From Nocardia sp. NBC_01503 (GTDB lineage: Bacteria; Actinomycetota; Actinomycetes; Mycobacteriales; Mycobacteriaceae): a DNA stretch of 64,000 bases. The position numbers and the translations under genes are program-made. The stretch is taken from positions 5,518,001 to 5,582,000 of the forward strand of contig NZ_CP109596.1 of assembly GCF_036327755.1 (NCBI RefSeq), written 5' to 3'. Positions within the stretch are counted from its first letter, which is position 1. Each line of letters begins with the position of its first letter. The notes under the pieces were generated by a model. That model made no database searches. It saw nothing but the letters and a program-made list of their open reading frames with translations, and was not told the DNA's origin. Positions 55,701 to 57,572 of this stretch are shown piece after piece.

Positions 55701-56003
55701 GAAGACTTCTACGCCCTCCTCTCCGACCGCCTCAGCCGAGCCGGAATCCTTGCCCCCCAACAGGTCCAGCGAGTCCTGGAAAGCTTCTCCAACCCCCTGC
55801 CCTACGACCCCGGCCACTACACCGGCGATGCCTTGCTACTCACCTCCGCCCGAGAATCCGGCCGAGACCGATTCGCCGAGATCTGGCGCAACCACATCAC
55901 GGGCCGCATAGAACAAATCCCCATCGACGAATGGCACACCGGCATGCTCAACGCCGAAAAGGCCGCCGAAATAGGCCCGATCCTGGAGGCCCGCCTGGGA
56001 TAG
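27690..56003 (+). CDS. Seven-module nonribosomal peptide synthetase, 9437 aa
   Basis: A single giant assembly-line enzyme for an acylated heptapeptide. Domain order with rough residues: C1 1-440, A1 450-1265 with FkbM methyltransferase inserted at ~920-1197, T1 ~1280-1350; C2 1372, A2 1839, T2 2350, E2 2424; C3 2910, A3 3357, T3 3870; C4 3957, A4 4424, T4 4944, E4 5020; C5 5507, A5 5977, T5 6487, E5 6567; C6 7047, A6 7512, T6 8030; C7 8117, A7 8587, T7 9102; TE 9190-9437 (Ser about 9266). Carriers before E domains read GGDSI and all others GGNSL, as expected. C3, C5 and C6 read HHxILDGWS (accept a D-residue donor) and C2, C4 and C7 read HHI[NS]ADGFS (accept L). Predicted chirality is L-D-L-D-D-L-L. 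The ATG has GGAG six bases upstream. No MbtH-like or phosphopantetheinyl transferase gene is visible in the window. Confidence 0.97.
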   Translation: MTGDRSRPFPLSAAQQGIWYAQQLTGSTPFSNALCIDLRGALDIDLLMASFWRGAGELEAARLRLIESDGTVLQVIDRPLDEPLRLLDLRSEPDPIAAARDWMRAEYSNPVDLQRDRLIATAVLRIDEDRWFWYVRAHHVAMDGLAAMTLLSRVGELYTAAVEGREPAAARNQGLAELVAADEQYRDSTRFETDREFWLERLRGLPAPVSLADRSAQADAHPISVSGVLPAGTGELLDTVVKSTSTNPAAVMLAAFGLFLGRMTDSDDIVLSLPVSARVTTAALRSGGMLANTVPFRILLRPNETIAELIGATQQQLIDVMRRQRYRQEDMFRDIGRLTPQTQVFGPYVDLMLFDTKVTLGPIAGHWEVLTPGLVSDLSVSVYSAAGSGDTCVDFVANHNLYTPEDLARHHDRFLRCFHEFLRAAADPAGRVRDIDLLATDERQRMLREWNDTAAPISPDTLVDMFGRQASTVPEGTAIIDGTRCITYRELDARANQLAAALAGRGAGPESIVAVALPKSIELITAMLAILRTGAAYLPLDPASPPERLTYILTDAEPTLVVVDGSTAELVRTPGIPHLSIDQIPDGPAAPPRPCLRPDNIAYIIYTSGTTGNPKGVAITHANAVSLFASTHSWTGFGADDVWTWCHSQAFDFSVWEIWGALLYGGRVVVVPREVAYAPAELWDLVVEHGVTILNQTPSACYALLESRRADAGHSDLRMVIFGGEALDPKRLQRWQPTGGSSEPLLVNMYGITETTVHVTGETLTPQHRRGELGVSPIGTPLANLRVYVLDSWLRPVPVGVAGELYVAGNQVGRGYHARPGLTASRFVADPFASGERLYRSGDIVRWSATGALEYVGRGDEQVKVRGFRIELGEIETVLAAEAAVAQVVVTTYQAAPVTPDAAPATQLVAYLVPDSRFAPVAAKCLELQRDGAFEPGWLHELPNGMPVVGRNRSNIEFLYEEIFEREEYCHAGLTIPATGYIVDIGAHVGMFSMYAKRKSPAVQIFAVEPMPELRRMYEANSALHDLDATLIPYGIGAESATDTFTYYPEMSVLSGRGSDSRVQHEILESFLHNELQQGENQDLGESYVDQLIEDRLDYVQVEVSIRSLSHIIAEYDIPRIDLLKIDVEGSELDALRGIEPYHWPLIDRMCIEVHDVRDRLASIEQLLRAHGFSVHAQISPNVIGTDLHIVYAVRGTAQLGALGIDGEETDILARHEKWSAPAFLGKLLRERLADRLPGYMVPDVVMLLDALPLTVNGKVDKAALPEPVAARASYRAPATPVERIVAEVFADVLGLEQMGLDDDFFELGGNSLSATRLSARLAEGVGVPVAVRDVFDRSSVGALAGLLTTRVVDAPLTTTGLPLEPRPRPERIPLSFAQQRMWFVNRFAPESAAYSIPIVLRLRGAVNTAALADAVWDLLGRHEVLRTRYPDIDGVPYQFVVPLTEVAAAAEIELTPLRVRPDRLAAEIDAAVSVGLDVAQRVPLRIRLLETGPDDFVLLLVVHHINADGFSMAPLARDLGAAYTARCAGRQPEWAPLPVQYADYALWQRESLGSADDPGSVLARQLGYWTGQLRELPELLELPADRPRAAVASYRGAKYGFVMDAGLVSGLRGLAQARGVTVFMVFHAALSIVLSRLSGSADIAIGSPLSGRGAAELDDLIGMFVNTVVLRTRVDESASFAELLAQVRGVDLDAFAHTDVPFEQVVEALDPVRSQAYHPLFQVMLAFHNLDQVRLELPEVTVTASGAETGIERFDLTFTLTDAPDRNGAIPVELGYATDLFDADTIALLVDRLQRVLRAVTVDPAVAVRDVDLLSASERDLLVREWGLGGLGSQDGAMTLPGVLADAVAAAPESTAVVDGDRRLTYRELDERSNRLARHLIEAGVGTESVVAVGIPRSLEWLLAVWAIARTGAAFVSVDPAHPLDRNRYVCADSAVAVGITLDRYRPGLPAEGMSWLVLDDPATASAIARCSGAALLIACRAANTAYVVYTSGSTGRPKGVEVTHAGIAAVVSDHVRRCGVDTDSRVLGVAARTFDAAILELLLAVSRSAALVLAPADVYGGQPLWELLRARRITHAFLTPAVALSLEPVGLDELRTVLTGGDQSSPQLVSRWSGTDSAGVRTVHNLYGPAEATIWVTGAELPPDRPVSMGSPIAGAGVLVLDQLLRPVPAGVIGELYVSGPGVARGYRGRAGLTAARFVADPFGATGGRLYRTGDLVRWMSDESASGTGTLVFVGRSDFQVKVRGQRLELGEVEAALTGLPRIAQAVVAVHSPAEGDGVRLVAYVVAAAGYAVDPVRVRQAVADRLPAYMVPDVVILLDELPLTGSGKVDRRALPEPVFTSREYRAPSTRAEKIVAGVFAEVLDVRRVSADDDFFALGGDSIVSIQVVAKARARGVVFTPRDVFEQRTAAGLALIAVAADTEVPAELPGGGLGAMPLLPVARWMVEWDKGFDRFEQHMVVPLPVGITESGLVAALGALLDRHDMLRSRLERGTDGEWSLVVGARGSVDAAALLHRVVFDAGVDDETAAIAAGVDSAARGLDPAGGVMTQFIRLDAGTAVPGRLLMVAHHLAVDGVSWRVLTPDLMSALAQIESGAQTPVLAPVGTSMRRWAHGLAAEAVHPTRVRELELWQSMIAGPDPVWGGRELDPEIDTAATLEQVVLRLPEAVTRSLLSRVPGVFHGGVNDGLLAGLAVAVAIWRSRHGVDDPSVLVRLEGHGREEQVIGGADLSRTVGWFTSMFPVRFDLAGIDLEDVRAGGDAVAAVVLSVKETLNALPDKGVGYGLLRYLNPGTAAALPDRMPGRIGFNYLGRISGPGAGSTRTAAALDSDMPVTLALDITAIVIDNSLRADLRFPGTLLARAEVEELAQLWSQVLTAIVEHAENPAAGGHSPSDFGLVRLTRSDVTALEHAYPGLTDIWPVTPLQAGLLFHAELAGADDDTDAYVAQMMLRLHGPLAVDRLRAAAQALLERHRILRAAFATTGSGTKVAVVGDDIELPWQEVDLTDHSAPEAALAELAATAKSHRFDAAAAPLIRFAVARLGADRWALILTSHHLILDGWSYPLLVTDLFTHYGSGAFAPAGSYREFLAWLGTRDRDAALTAWRRALDGAEPTLVADGATAGAVADEWITIDAAGARASAAAAATAGVTVNTVLQSAWAMMVAQLTGRTDVLFGATVSGRPGVLAGAERTIGLFVNTIPTRVRLEPAETVARLWARIHDEQAALLDHQHVALTDLHALTGSDNLFDTVMVVESYPVDMQHIRRITGDGELEITGVAATDSTHYPLTCSITVQDGLRIRLQYRSGLFEASTIAMVAERLARVLRAITADSTVRVRDIETLAPAEQRWLRAWGSGRTLGSAAMTLPEILAAAVRTGAERIAVIDGDRRITYRELEERSNRLARFLITRGVGPESIVAVGIPRSVDWVQAVWAIAGTGAGFVSLDPAHPLDRNSFMCTDSDVRMGITTMEYAASLPRDEMSWLVLDEPAVASEVARHSRHPVADPERCSTVRLDGTAYVVYTSGSTGRPKGVQVTHAGLTGLCDAQRTRFGVTPDSRVLSVAARTFDAAIFELLLAVSGTATLVIAAPEVYGGQQLTDLLRVERVSHAVLTPTVAGGLETEGLDHLHALIAAGEACPPALVSRWSRTDTAARRRVYNLYGPAEATIWVTGSAELCADDPVTMGSVIDGLNVMVLDAWLRPVPAGVVGELYVSGSGVARGYRGRSALTAARFVADPFGSPGQRLYRTGDLVRWLPDSGDLEFVGRADLQVKVRGQRLEPGEIETALTAQPDIEQAVVVVHRGDTGARLIAYVVARPGRVPDPLRVRRAVGERLPGFMVPEAVLVLDALPLTMNGKLDKTALPEPAIERAFYRPPDTATERIVTGVFAQVLGAGRVGRDDDFFALGGNSLSATRVSARLADAAGVTVTVRDVFTASSVRELAALLDTRDSSTAGPQLISRQRPDPMPLSFAQQRMWFVNRFAPESVAYSIPMVLELRGAVRIEALSAAIRDVLARHEVLRTRYPDADGVPYQEVLSVADLADLEPDLTPRAVAADDLPVAVSEVISASFDVARDIPVRTCLLSVAPDEFVLVMVVHHISADGFSMAPLARDLGAAYAAHCAGQPPNWTRLPVQYADYTLWQRELLGSPDDPDALLSRQLGYWVEQLRDLPEVLELPTDRPRPAVASHRGATYSCAIPPEVVSGVQGIARERGVTTFMVFHAALAIVLSRLSGRSDIAIGSPVSGRGAAELDELVGMFVNTVVLRTRVDESASFAELLARVRDTDLAAFAHAEIPFEQVVEVLDPVRTQAHNPLFQVMLAFHNLDPESIALPGIEVTPSRVETGNERFDLTLTAADTPDAQGAIAIDIGYATDLFDHDSIVTLMDRLLEVLRAVTADPDIAMRDIGLLSASERHQLVREWGSQGEPNPVDTATLPDLLAAAVAAAPATDAVLDGARRLTYRELDDRSNRLAHYLIGQGVGPESVVAIALPRSLEWMLAMWAVTKTGAGFLSLDPAHPLDRNAYMCADSGVRVGITSERHAASVPRDGVSWLVIDDPSVAAGVESCPTDEVTDGHRHGPLRPDNTAYLIYTSGSTGRPKGVEVTHAGLAGVAAAHRDRYTIEAGTRVLGVAARTFDAALLEILLAVPAGATLVLASEDTYGGPPLAEFLREQRITHAFLTPSVVASLDPAGLDDLRVLTVGGENYSARLVTRWSRTDTSAARRFFNTYGPSETTIITMISRELRAGAKLSLGSGIAGTGVLVLDSSLRPVPVGVVGELYLSGPSLARGYRGEAGLTAWRFVANPFGSPGQRLYRTGDLVRWTVDSENSTGTVEFIGRADFQVKVRGQRLEPGEVESALCELDGIAQAVVIVHHGAETAGAAARLAGYVVARPDHVLDPERLRRVLSERLPGYMVPDAVAVLDALPLTSSGKVDRRALPEPVFPVHEFRAPTGAVEQIVASVFAEVLGLARVGVDDDFFALGGDSIVSIQVVAKARAQGVVFGPRDVFEQRTTARLAFIAHTDADGPRGLAELAGGGVGELPLLPVAHWMVEWGKGFERFDQHVALRLPAGVTVDDLTAAMGTLLDRHDMLRSRLRQDTDGSWSLVVAPTGCIDPAEVVHRCAVEDAADTPAVAAAQLNSALDRLDPIAGAMLRCVWLDAAAEPGWLIVVAHHLVVDGVSWRILVPDLVSALEQISAGAEPRLAPVGTSVRRWAHALTAAAAEPARVAELELWQRMATGPDPVWGGRELDPRIDTAATLECLELQLPEAVTRSLLTRVPAAFRGGVNDGLLAGLAVAVRIWRSRRGIDDPSVLVRLEGHGREEQVVPGADLSRTVGWFTSMFPVRFDLSDIDIDEASAGGKAVSAAVLTVKEALNSLPDKGIGYGLLRYRNAETAISLPDRMPGRIGFNYLGQLGSADTEGLGGIHGGLGELAGTPDPDMPVTVAVDISAIVVEDRLRASLRFPRTLLERDDVEELAQLWSQVLTAIAGYAETPGAGGHSPSDFDLVELTQPEITALEHRYPALVDVWPVTRLQAGLLFHAQVADADADTDAYVAQLILHVAGALEPERLRAAAAAVIRRHDGLRTVFTTTGTGANIAVLCDDVELPWRIVDLTGSADREAALAELAAREQANLFDLASPPLLRFTLARLDTGRWALILTNHHIILDGWSYPLLLTELLAEYTGEQAPRPSGSYRDFLAWLATRDDEASLDVWARALDGAEPTLVADGADLGAGSVADHTVILDIDTTRELTAAAAAAGVTANTVLQSAWAIMVAQLTGRTDIVFGATVSGRPGELASAAHTIGLFINTVPTRIRLAPAETITELWTRIHAEQAALLDHQHIGLREIHARTGGESLFDTLMVLESYPVDMRDIDRAADHGSLAITRVTAADSTHYPLTCTAVLRDTLRLRLQYRAELFDAATIAILGERLRGVLCAIAHDPSAAVRDIETLPAPERHRLVYEWGRNNLSDLDLAGLDNGYPASEGVTLPEVLAAAVAANPDGDAVLDGDRLITYRELDAGSNRLARLLIKCGIGAESVVAIAVPRSLEWVLAVWAVAKTGAAFVSVDPAHPLDRNRFLCTDSGAALGITTLQYAAGLPGESPSWFVLDDPAIAEAVRQVPPGPVADAERCATIRATNTAYVIYTSGSTGRPKGVEVSHTGLAALVADHLRRVAPAADSRVLGVAARTFDAAILELLLAVSGGSALVLAPADVYGGEPLRDLLCAQRVTHAFLTPAVALSVDPSGLDDLLMVMTGGDRCGPQLVSRWSGTDKTGTRTLRNMYGPAEATIWMTAAELAPGHPVRIGGPIAGAGALVLDTWLRPVPVGMVGELYISGAGVARGYRGRSGSTAARFVADPFGAAGDRLYRTGDLVRWMADESGAGTGSLEFVGRADFQVKVRGQRLEPGEIEAVLTAIPGVDQAVVIVHTPESGTGARLVAYVTGAVDPDQVRQLAAAGLPGYMVPDVLMVLGELPLTGSGKIDRRALPEPVLPGPVFRAPSSAVEQTLTEVFAEVLGLERVGVNDDFFALGGDSIVSIQVVAQGRARGVVFGPRDVFEQRTAARLAVIAGAAGAGTVPELPGGGVGELPLLPVAQWMVAWGRGYDRFDQHVVLRLSGDMEYADLVAAVDALLDRHDMLRSRLERAAGGEFSLLVRPAGSLDAATLVRRHTLESGSDVREQAAAQLNSTLDELSPAAGAMVRFVWLDAADGTPGWLLVAAHHLVVDGVSWRILLPDLISALEQVAAGATPVLASVGTSMRRWAHGLAAAAATPDRLRELELWQRMVAGTDPLWGGRDLDPEIDTARTLEQTHFELPESVTRALISQVPSVFHGGVNDGLLAGLAVAVAIWRSRHGVDDPSVLVRLEGHGREEQVIGGADLSRTVGWFTSMFPVRFDLAGIDLEDVRAGGDAVAAVVLSVKETLNALPDKGVGYGLLRYLNPGTAAALPDRMPGRIGFNYLGRVTGEGVDGGLGDLAVTIAPETPVTVAVDVSAIVIDDRLRATLRFPSTLLAAAEVQELADLWSQVLTAIADFAETPGAGAHSPSDFGLLALTQADITALEHAYPTLTDIWPLTPLQAGLLFHAGLAGNTADPDVYTAQVLLRLTGDLDLPRLRRAASAVLDRHAGLRSSFTTTGGGVGVAVVCDDIELPWQLVDLTGHADPEAALIELAATEKARPFDLAAAPLLRCTVARSTGGDWALILTDHHVILDGWSWPLLVTDLFTHYGGGAALAAGSYRDFLSWLATRDREAALAAWSEALSGAEPTLIAGPAGLGAPAGPVVDRSLTIDRAATESVVATAAAAGVTVNTVLQSVWAMVIAHFTGRADVVFGTTVSGRPAELPGAARTIGLFVNTIPTRIRCEPAETGTALWVRIQNEQARLLDHHHLGLTDIQALTGGDALFDTLMVFESYPIDAGDIRQVAGLGELELTGVTGTDSTHYPLSCTVIMQETIRIRLQYRPDLLNPATIETLCERMEFVLRSIIADPAVPARSIDVLSASERRLLDDWGRRRAIAPLPGIEPSTGGVTLSTLLAAAVAANPDGVAVVDGDRRMTYRDLDAQSNRLARYLIGCGAGPEAVVAVAVPRSVEWVLAVWAVTKTGAAFLPVDPMHPLDRNRFVCTDSGVRVGITLSRQSADIPAESVSWVVLDDPAVMSEIRDLPQTPVADADRRTPLRVGNTAYVIYTSGSTGVPKGVQVTHAGLAAVASAQSSCYAADSTSRVLGVTARTFDMAVLELLLVVPFGATLVLAPAEVYGGPRLAEAIREQRITHAMLTPSVAAMLDPAGLDELRVLIVAGEACPPTQVTRWSRTDPAGARRFFNCYGPTEITIIMSISPELRVDDPVTLGAPIPGMGAVVLDAWLRPVPAGVVGELYVSGPGVAQGYRGRSGLTASRFIADPFGAPGDRLYRTGDLVRWLPGEFDSEPAVLAYMGRSDFQVKVRGQRLEPGEVETALTDLDFIDHAVVVVHRYDTGMRLVGYVVATPGRAADPAGIKRAVGERLPGFMVPDVVMVLDELPLTSSGKVDRAALPEPVATHATYRAPSTATERLVAGVFAEVLGVAQVGVGDDFFDLGGNSLSATRVSARLAETMGLEVGVRDIFESSSVGALAEALTARTARDQGAGPRLVPWVRPERVPLSFAQQRMWFVNRFAPDSVAYSIPLVLRLSGALDVAALSAAVGDVLARHEVLRTRYPDADGLPFQVAVPLAESVALTDVDMTPVPTTAAGLGDAVAAVVSAEFDVSQRIPLRARLLALGSDEYVLVLVVHHISADGFSMAPLARDLATAYAARHAGRRPEWAPLPVQYADYALWQRESLGSAADPESLLARQLGYWARQLRDMPEVLELPADRPRPGIASHRGARFGLTVDPETVGGLREVARAQGVTVFMLFHAALAIVLSRLSSSTDIAVGTPVAGRGSALLDDLVGMFVNTIVLRTRIDEALSFTELLAGVRGADLEAFAHSEIPFEQVVEALDPPRTQAHHPLFQVMLAFHNLDAAALTLPDIEVTAAGADTGVERFDLTLTLTDTPDDTGAMPVGISYATDLFDSATIEVFAQRLLAALGAVAADPGVLVRDIDVVAEGERERLLALPSHSDENGSLTTGIGFAEVLANAVAANPDGDAVVDGARRLSYRELDERSNRLARSLIGHGVGPESVVAVGIPRSLEWVSAVWAVVKTGAAFVSVDPAHPVERNRYVLADSGARVGITLAAHADTLVAENPSWLVLDDPAVAAQLEREVGTPVAEADRRAPVRVGNTAYLVYTSGSTGAPKGVEVTHAGLAAVLADHRRRCAADPDSRVLSVAARTFDAAILELLLAIDAAATLVIAPTDVYGGQPLWDLMRDEGITHAFLTPTVAVSIDAAGLEDLRVVLTGGDRCTPQLASRWSGSDVAGCRRVHNLYGPAEATIWVTGTELTPGHTVDIGGAIAGMRVLVLDSWMRPVPVGVLGELYISGPGVARGYRGRPGLTAARFIADPFGAPGDRLYRTGDLVRWSLSESGSGTPSLIFVGRSDFQVKVRGQRLELGEIEAALCDLPDIAQAVVVAYTAGGGVRLVGYAVPHAGYEIDPARTRQAVSQRVPGYMVPDVVMVLDELPMTATGKVDRRQLPDPVYPTREFRTPSTSSERLVAQVFAEVLQVDQVGADDDFFALGGNSLAAVQVVALIHSRTGRRIPPSLLFSDASPAALARMVDSDADGMNISLGVLTPLRSTGTRAPLICVHPGGGLAWVYGALVGHLAADRPVYGLQDPHIVADEPRLESVGAYADRYVHELLERFPDTTYNLVGWSLGGQIAHAVAVRLQELGHRVGLLALVDATPETATEDRPEPEQAEVVEAVARILGGWRDALELDEVPTFDNLEDFYALLSDRLSRAGILAPQQVQRVLESFSNPLPYDPGHYTGDALLLTSARESGRDRFAEIWRNHITGRIEQIPIDEWHTGMLNAEKAAEIGPILEARLG
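31804..36330 (+). other. NRPS module 2: C-A-T-E (D-residue)
   Basis: C2 has HHINADGFSMAPL (L-donor type). The A2 pocket reads D-A-L-F-L-G-L-I-W; I cannot assign an amino acid from this. T2 has LGGDSIVSIQ and E2 has the active-site HHLAVDGVSW. The residue is therefore delivered as D. Part of E2 (35755-36124) is almost identical in DNA to E5. Confidence 0.85.
35755..36124 (+). repeat. E-domain conversion tract, copy in E2
   Basis: These 370 bp match 48169-48538 (in E5) at all but five positions, every difference synonymous. The flanks and the third E domain (E4) are clearly diverged, so this is a discrete recent recombination tract. Confidence 0.9.
36420..39520 (+). other. NRPS module 3: C-A-T (L-residue)
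   Basis: C3 has HHLILDGWSYPLL, the type that accepts a D-configured donor, in agreement with E2 upstream. The A3 pocket reads D-A-F-V-I-A-L-I-W (specificity not assigned). T3 has LGGNSLSATR with no following E domain, so the residue stays L. Confidence 0.83.
39560..44130 (+). other. NRPS module 4: C-A-T-E (D-residue)
   Basis: C4 has HHISADGFSMAPL (L-donor type, matching the absence of E in module 3). The A4 pocket reads D-A-L-F-T-G-T-I-I (not assigned). T4 has LGGDSIVSIQ and E4 has HHLVVDGVSW. Confidence 0.83.
44210..48750 (+). other. NRPS module 5: C-A-T-E (D-residue)
   Basis: C5 has HHIILDGWSYPLL (D-donor type). The A5 pocket reads D-A-L-F-M-G-M-I-W, nearly the same as modules 2 and 7. 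T5 has LGGDSIVSIQ and E5 has HHLVVDGVSW. The module contains the second copy (48169-48538) of the E2/E5 conversion tract. Confidence 0.83.
48169..48538 (+). repeat. E-domain conversion tract, copy in E5
   Basis: Partner of 35755-36124, offset 12,414 bp (about one three-module distance). The two tracts encode identical protein from LAGLAVAVAIWRSRHG through RIGFNYLGR. Confidence 0.9.
48830..51990 (+). other. NRPS module 6: C-A-T (L-residue)
   Basis: C6 has HHVILDGWSWPLL (D-donor type, matching E5). The A6 pocket reads D-M-L-M-I-A-C-I-I, the most divergent of the seven (not assigned). T6 has LGGNSLSATR and no E domain follows. Confidence 0.83.
52040..56003 (+). other. NRPS module 7: C-A-T-TE (L-residue and release)
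   Basis: C7 has HHISADGFSMAPL (L-donor type). The A7 pocket reads D-A-L-F-L-G-L-I-W, identical to module 2. T7 reads LGGNSLAAVQ. The type I thioesterase (~9190-9437) has the nucleophile Ser in GWSLGGQ, Asp in LVDAT and His in EWHTGML. It releases the heptapeptide by hydrolysis or cyclisation; the sequence does not say which. Confidence 0.85.
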
Positions 56004-56007
56004 CCGA

Positions 56008-56496
56008 CTAGCGGGGAGCTGTGCCGAACAGCTCCCTTCCGTCGTGATCGCCGGTGGACAGTTCATCGAGCGCGGCGACGATACGCCGTTCTTCCCACTG
56101 GAAATGAGATTCCAGAATGGCGGACAGCCCCATGATCTCCCCGCGCACCGCCACGAGATTGTCCGCGGTGACCTCGGTGAGCAGCCCGGTCATCCGGGTC
56201 AGGATGTCAGCGACCAGCCGATGGTCGGCCCCGAGCTCGGCGAGCACCGGAGCCAACTCCGGAAATCGCTGAGCCAGAATGGGAAACGCCGTCTCATCCT
56301 CATTCGTGTGATGGTTGGTGAGCGCGCGGCAGAACGCCAGACAATGCCCGCGCAGCTCACGAAGCGGACGAACGGTGGAGTCGGCCCGATACTCGTCGAG
56401 CTCGCGAGCAACGCGCTTCAGCTCGCCGCGCAGCCAGTTGTGGGTATCGATGAGTTCGCGCCCGAGCGCTCGCGCACGATTGCTATCGGTGGACAT
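56008..56496 (-). CDS. Hemerythrin-like domain protein
   Basis: A 162-residue four-helix protein with the HHE pattern for a di-iron centre: His in DTHNWLR, HCLAFCRALTNHHTNEDE (His/His/Glu), HRLVADI and ESHFQWEE (His/Glu). Members bind O2 or NO or sense redox state. Start ATG 56496 with GAGATC upstream. It is convergent with the NRPS gene (4-bp gap) and has no evident part in lipopeptide synthesis. A tiny ORF with a perfect ribosome site lies ~120 bp upstream. Confidence 0.88.
   Translation of the reverse strand: MSTDSNRARALGRELIDTHNWLRGELKRVARELDEYRADSTVRPLRELRGHCLAFCRALTNHHTNEDETAFPILAQRFPELAPVLAELGADHRLVADILTRMTGLLTEVTADNLVAVRGEIMGLSAILESHFQWEERRIVAALDELSTGDHDGRELFGTAPR
56014..56036. terminator. 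Hairpin at the convergent NRPS/hemerythrin ends
   Basis: Nine-base arms GGGAGCTGT and ACAGCTCCC with loop GCCGA, followed by TT. It lies just past the NRPS stop and within the last codons of the hemerythrin gene, where it can end the NRPS transcript. Confidence 0.6.
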
Positions 56497-56616
56497 GGAA
56501 GATCTCGTTTCATGAGGAGGCGGGCCCCGCCAATCGCCGAATATGGGCGCGCCGGGACCGCAAGCAGTTGTGGGAGAAACAGATACGCGCTGACTGAAAT
56601 GCGCGTGCAGCTCAAC

Positions 56617-56643
56617 TCAGCAGGGCTGAAGCTGTGAACCCAT
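56617..56643 (-). CDS. Possible 8-codon leader peptide (MGSQLQPC)
   Basis: A perfect AGGAGG (56649-56654) sits five bases before an ATG that opens an eight-codon ORF ending Pro-Cys-stop. It lies in the 5' leader of the hemerythrin gene, whose own ribosome site is weaker. Such mini-ORFs can attenuate downstream expression, and a Cys next to the stop would fit cysteine sensing. The rest of 56497-56884 shows no supported gene. Confidence 0.4.
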   Translation of the reverse strand: MGSQLQPC

Positions 56644-56884
56644 GATTGCCTCCTGAAATAACGGCGCCTCCATATCAACCGCCGTCCACCCGGCGCCGAC
56701 ACGCGACACCACCCCATCCTATCGACCCGATCATGAAACCTCAGTCGGCGACCAGTTACGTAGTCACGGCGGTGACGGAACCTGCCACCAACCAGGCTGA
56801 CCCCACACCCGCAGCAGTGTCTTGACATAAAGGGGCGCCAGAGTAGTGCGTTGTTTTTGGTCGCCCGAATGGCATAGTGAGCGG

Positions 56885-57481
56885 GTGCCGAATCTCGACT
56901 TCTATGCCGTGGACGAGGACTGGTCGGACGTTCTTGAAGTTGTTTTCGAGCTCGGCCTGTTTCGAGTGTTCGAGTCCTACTCCGAACCGGGTCACGAGTT
57001 GCGGGAATTTTCTGCCGCCGTTGAAATCCCCGATAACCTGCTAGGTAGGCATCTGATGTTGTTCGTAGCGGGAGCGGGGCCAGAACCCTTTGCCCGGCGG
57101 ATCGACTTTGCCTCGGATGTCGTCAGCGACAACCCATTTCGATATACGTGTGAGGGTTGGGGACTGATCCAGCTCCATTACGGAGGCCCATGGGGCGACC
57201 ACGAGTTGCGCTGGACCCATACCAATCACAACACGGCCAAGCGTGCTGCGGTGTGGTCGGCAACCCTTCCTCGGCTCGGTGAGCCCGCTGCCTGGGACTG
57301 GGCTGCGATAGCGAAGGCTTCGAGCCGACTCAACCGAGTGATCCAGCGGAAGGCAGTCGGCAAGATCGGCTCGCATCCGGTATTGCCGTACGCACAGCGA
57401 TTCATCGCGGACGGCGGGTTGCAATACGAGTACGGTATGGGCGTTCACGCCACCCCTGCCGCTGGTATGAGCATCGGGTAG
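56885..57481 (+). CDS. Uncharacterised cytoplasmic protein
   Basis: A 198-residue protein starting at GTG 56885 (VPNLDFYAVDEDW). It is acidic and aromatic-rich, with no signal peptide or membrane segment. Notable blocks are WGLIQLHYGGPWGDHELRW and THTNHNTAKRAAVW, with clustered His, Trp and Asn. It looks like the soluble hypothetical proteins scattered in actinobacterial accessory regions. I do not recognise a family. The end of the gene abuts the damaged region before the EamA gene. Confidence 0.7.
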   Translation: MPNLDFYAVDEDWSDVLEVVFELGLFRVFESYSEPGHELREFSAAVEIPDNLLGRHLMLFVAGAGPEPFARRIDFASDVVSDNPFRYTCEGWGLIQLHYGGPWGDHELRWTHTNHNTAKRAAVWSATLPRLGEPAAWDWAAIAKASSRLNRVIQRKAVGKIGSHPVLPYAQRFIADGGLQYEYGMGVHATPAAGMSIG

Positions 57482-57572
57482 TGGCCGATGCCGCGATCAC
57501 TGTCGTGGCCCTCACGCTGTCAACGAACCGGCTTGCTGGCGTCGTCATTGGTCGCACGCTCGTCGGCATGGA

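Noticed and set aside
27690..56003. Assignment of the NRPS product as peptidolipin NA
   Set aside because: It matches in having seven residues and an N-terminal Thr, but the epimerisation pattern (D at 2, 4, 5), the non-Thr code in module 7 and the methyltransferase disagree with the structure as I recall it.
56733..56825. 30-codon ORF starting MKPQSATSYVV
   Set aside because: No ribosome site, no recognisable family and no context; too short to support alone.
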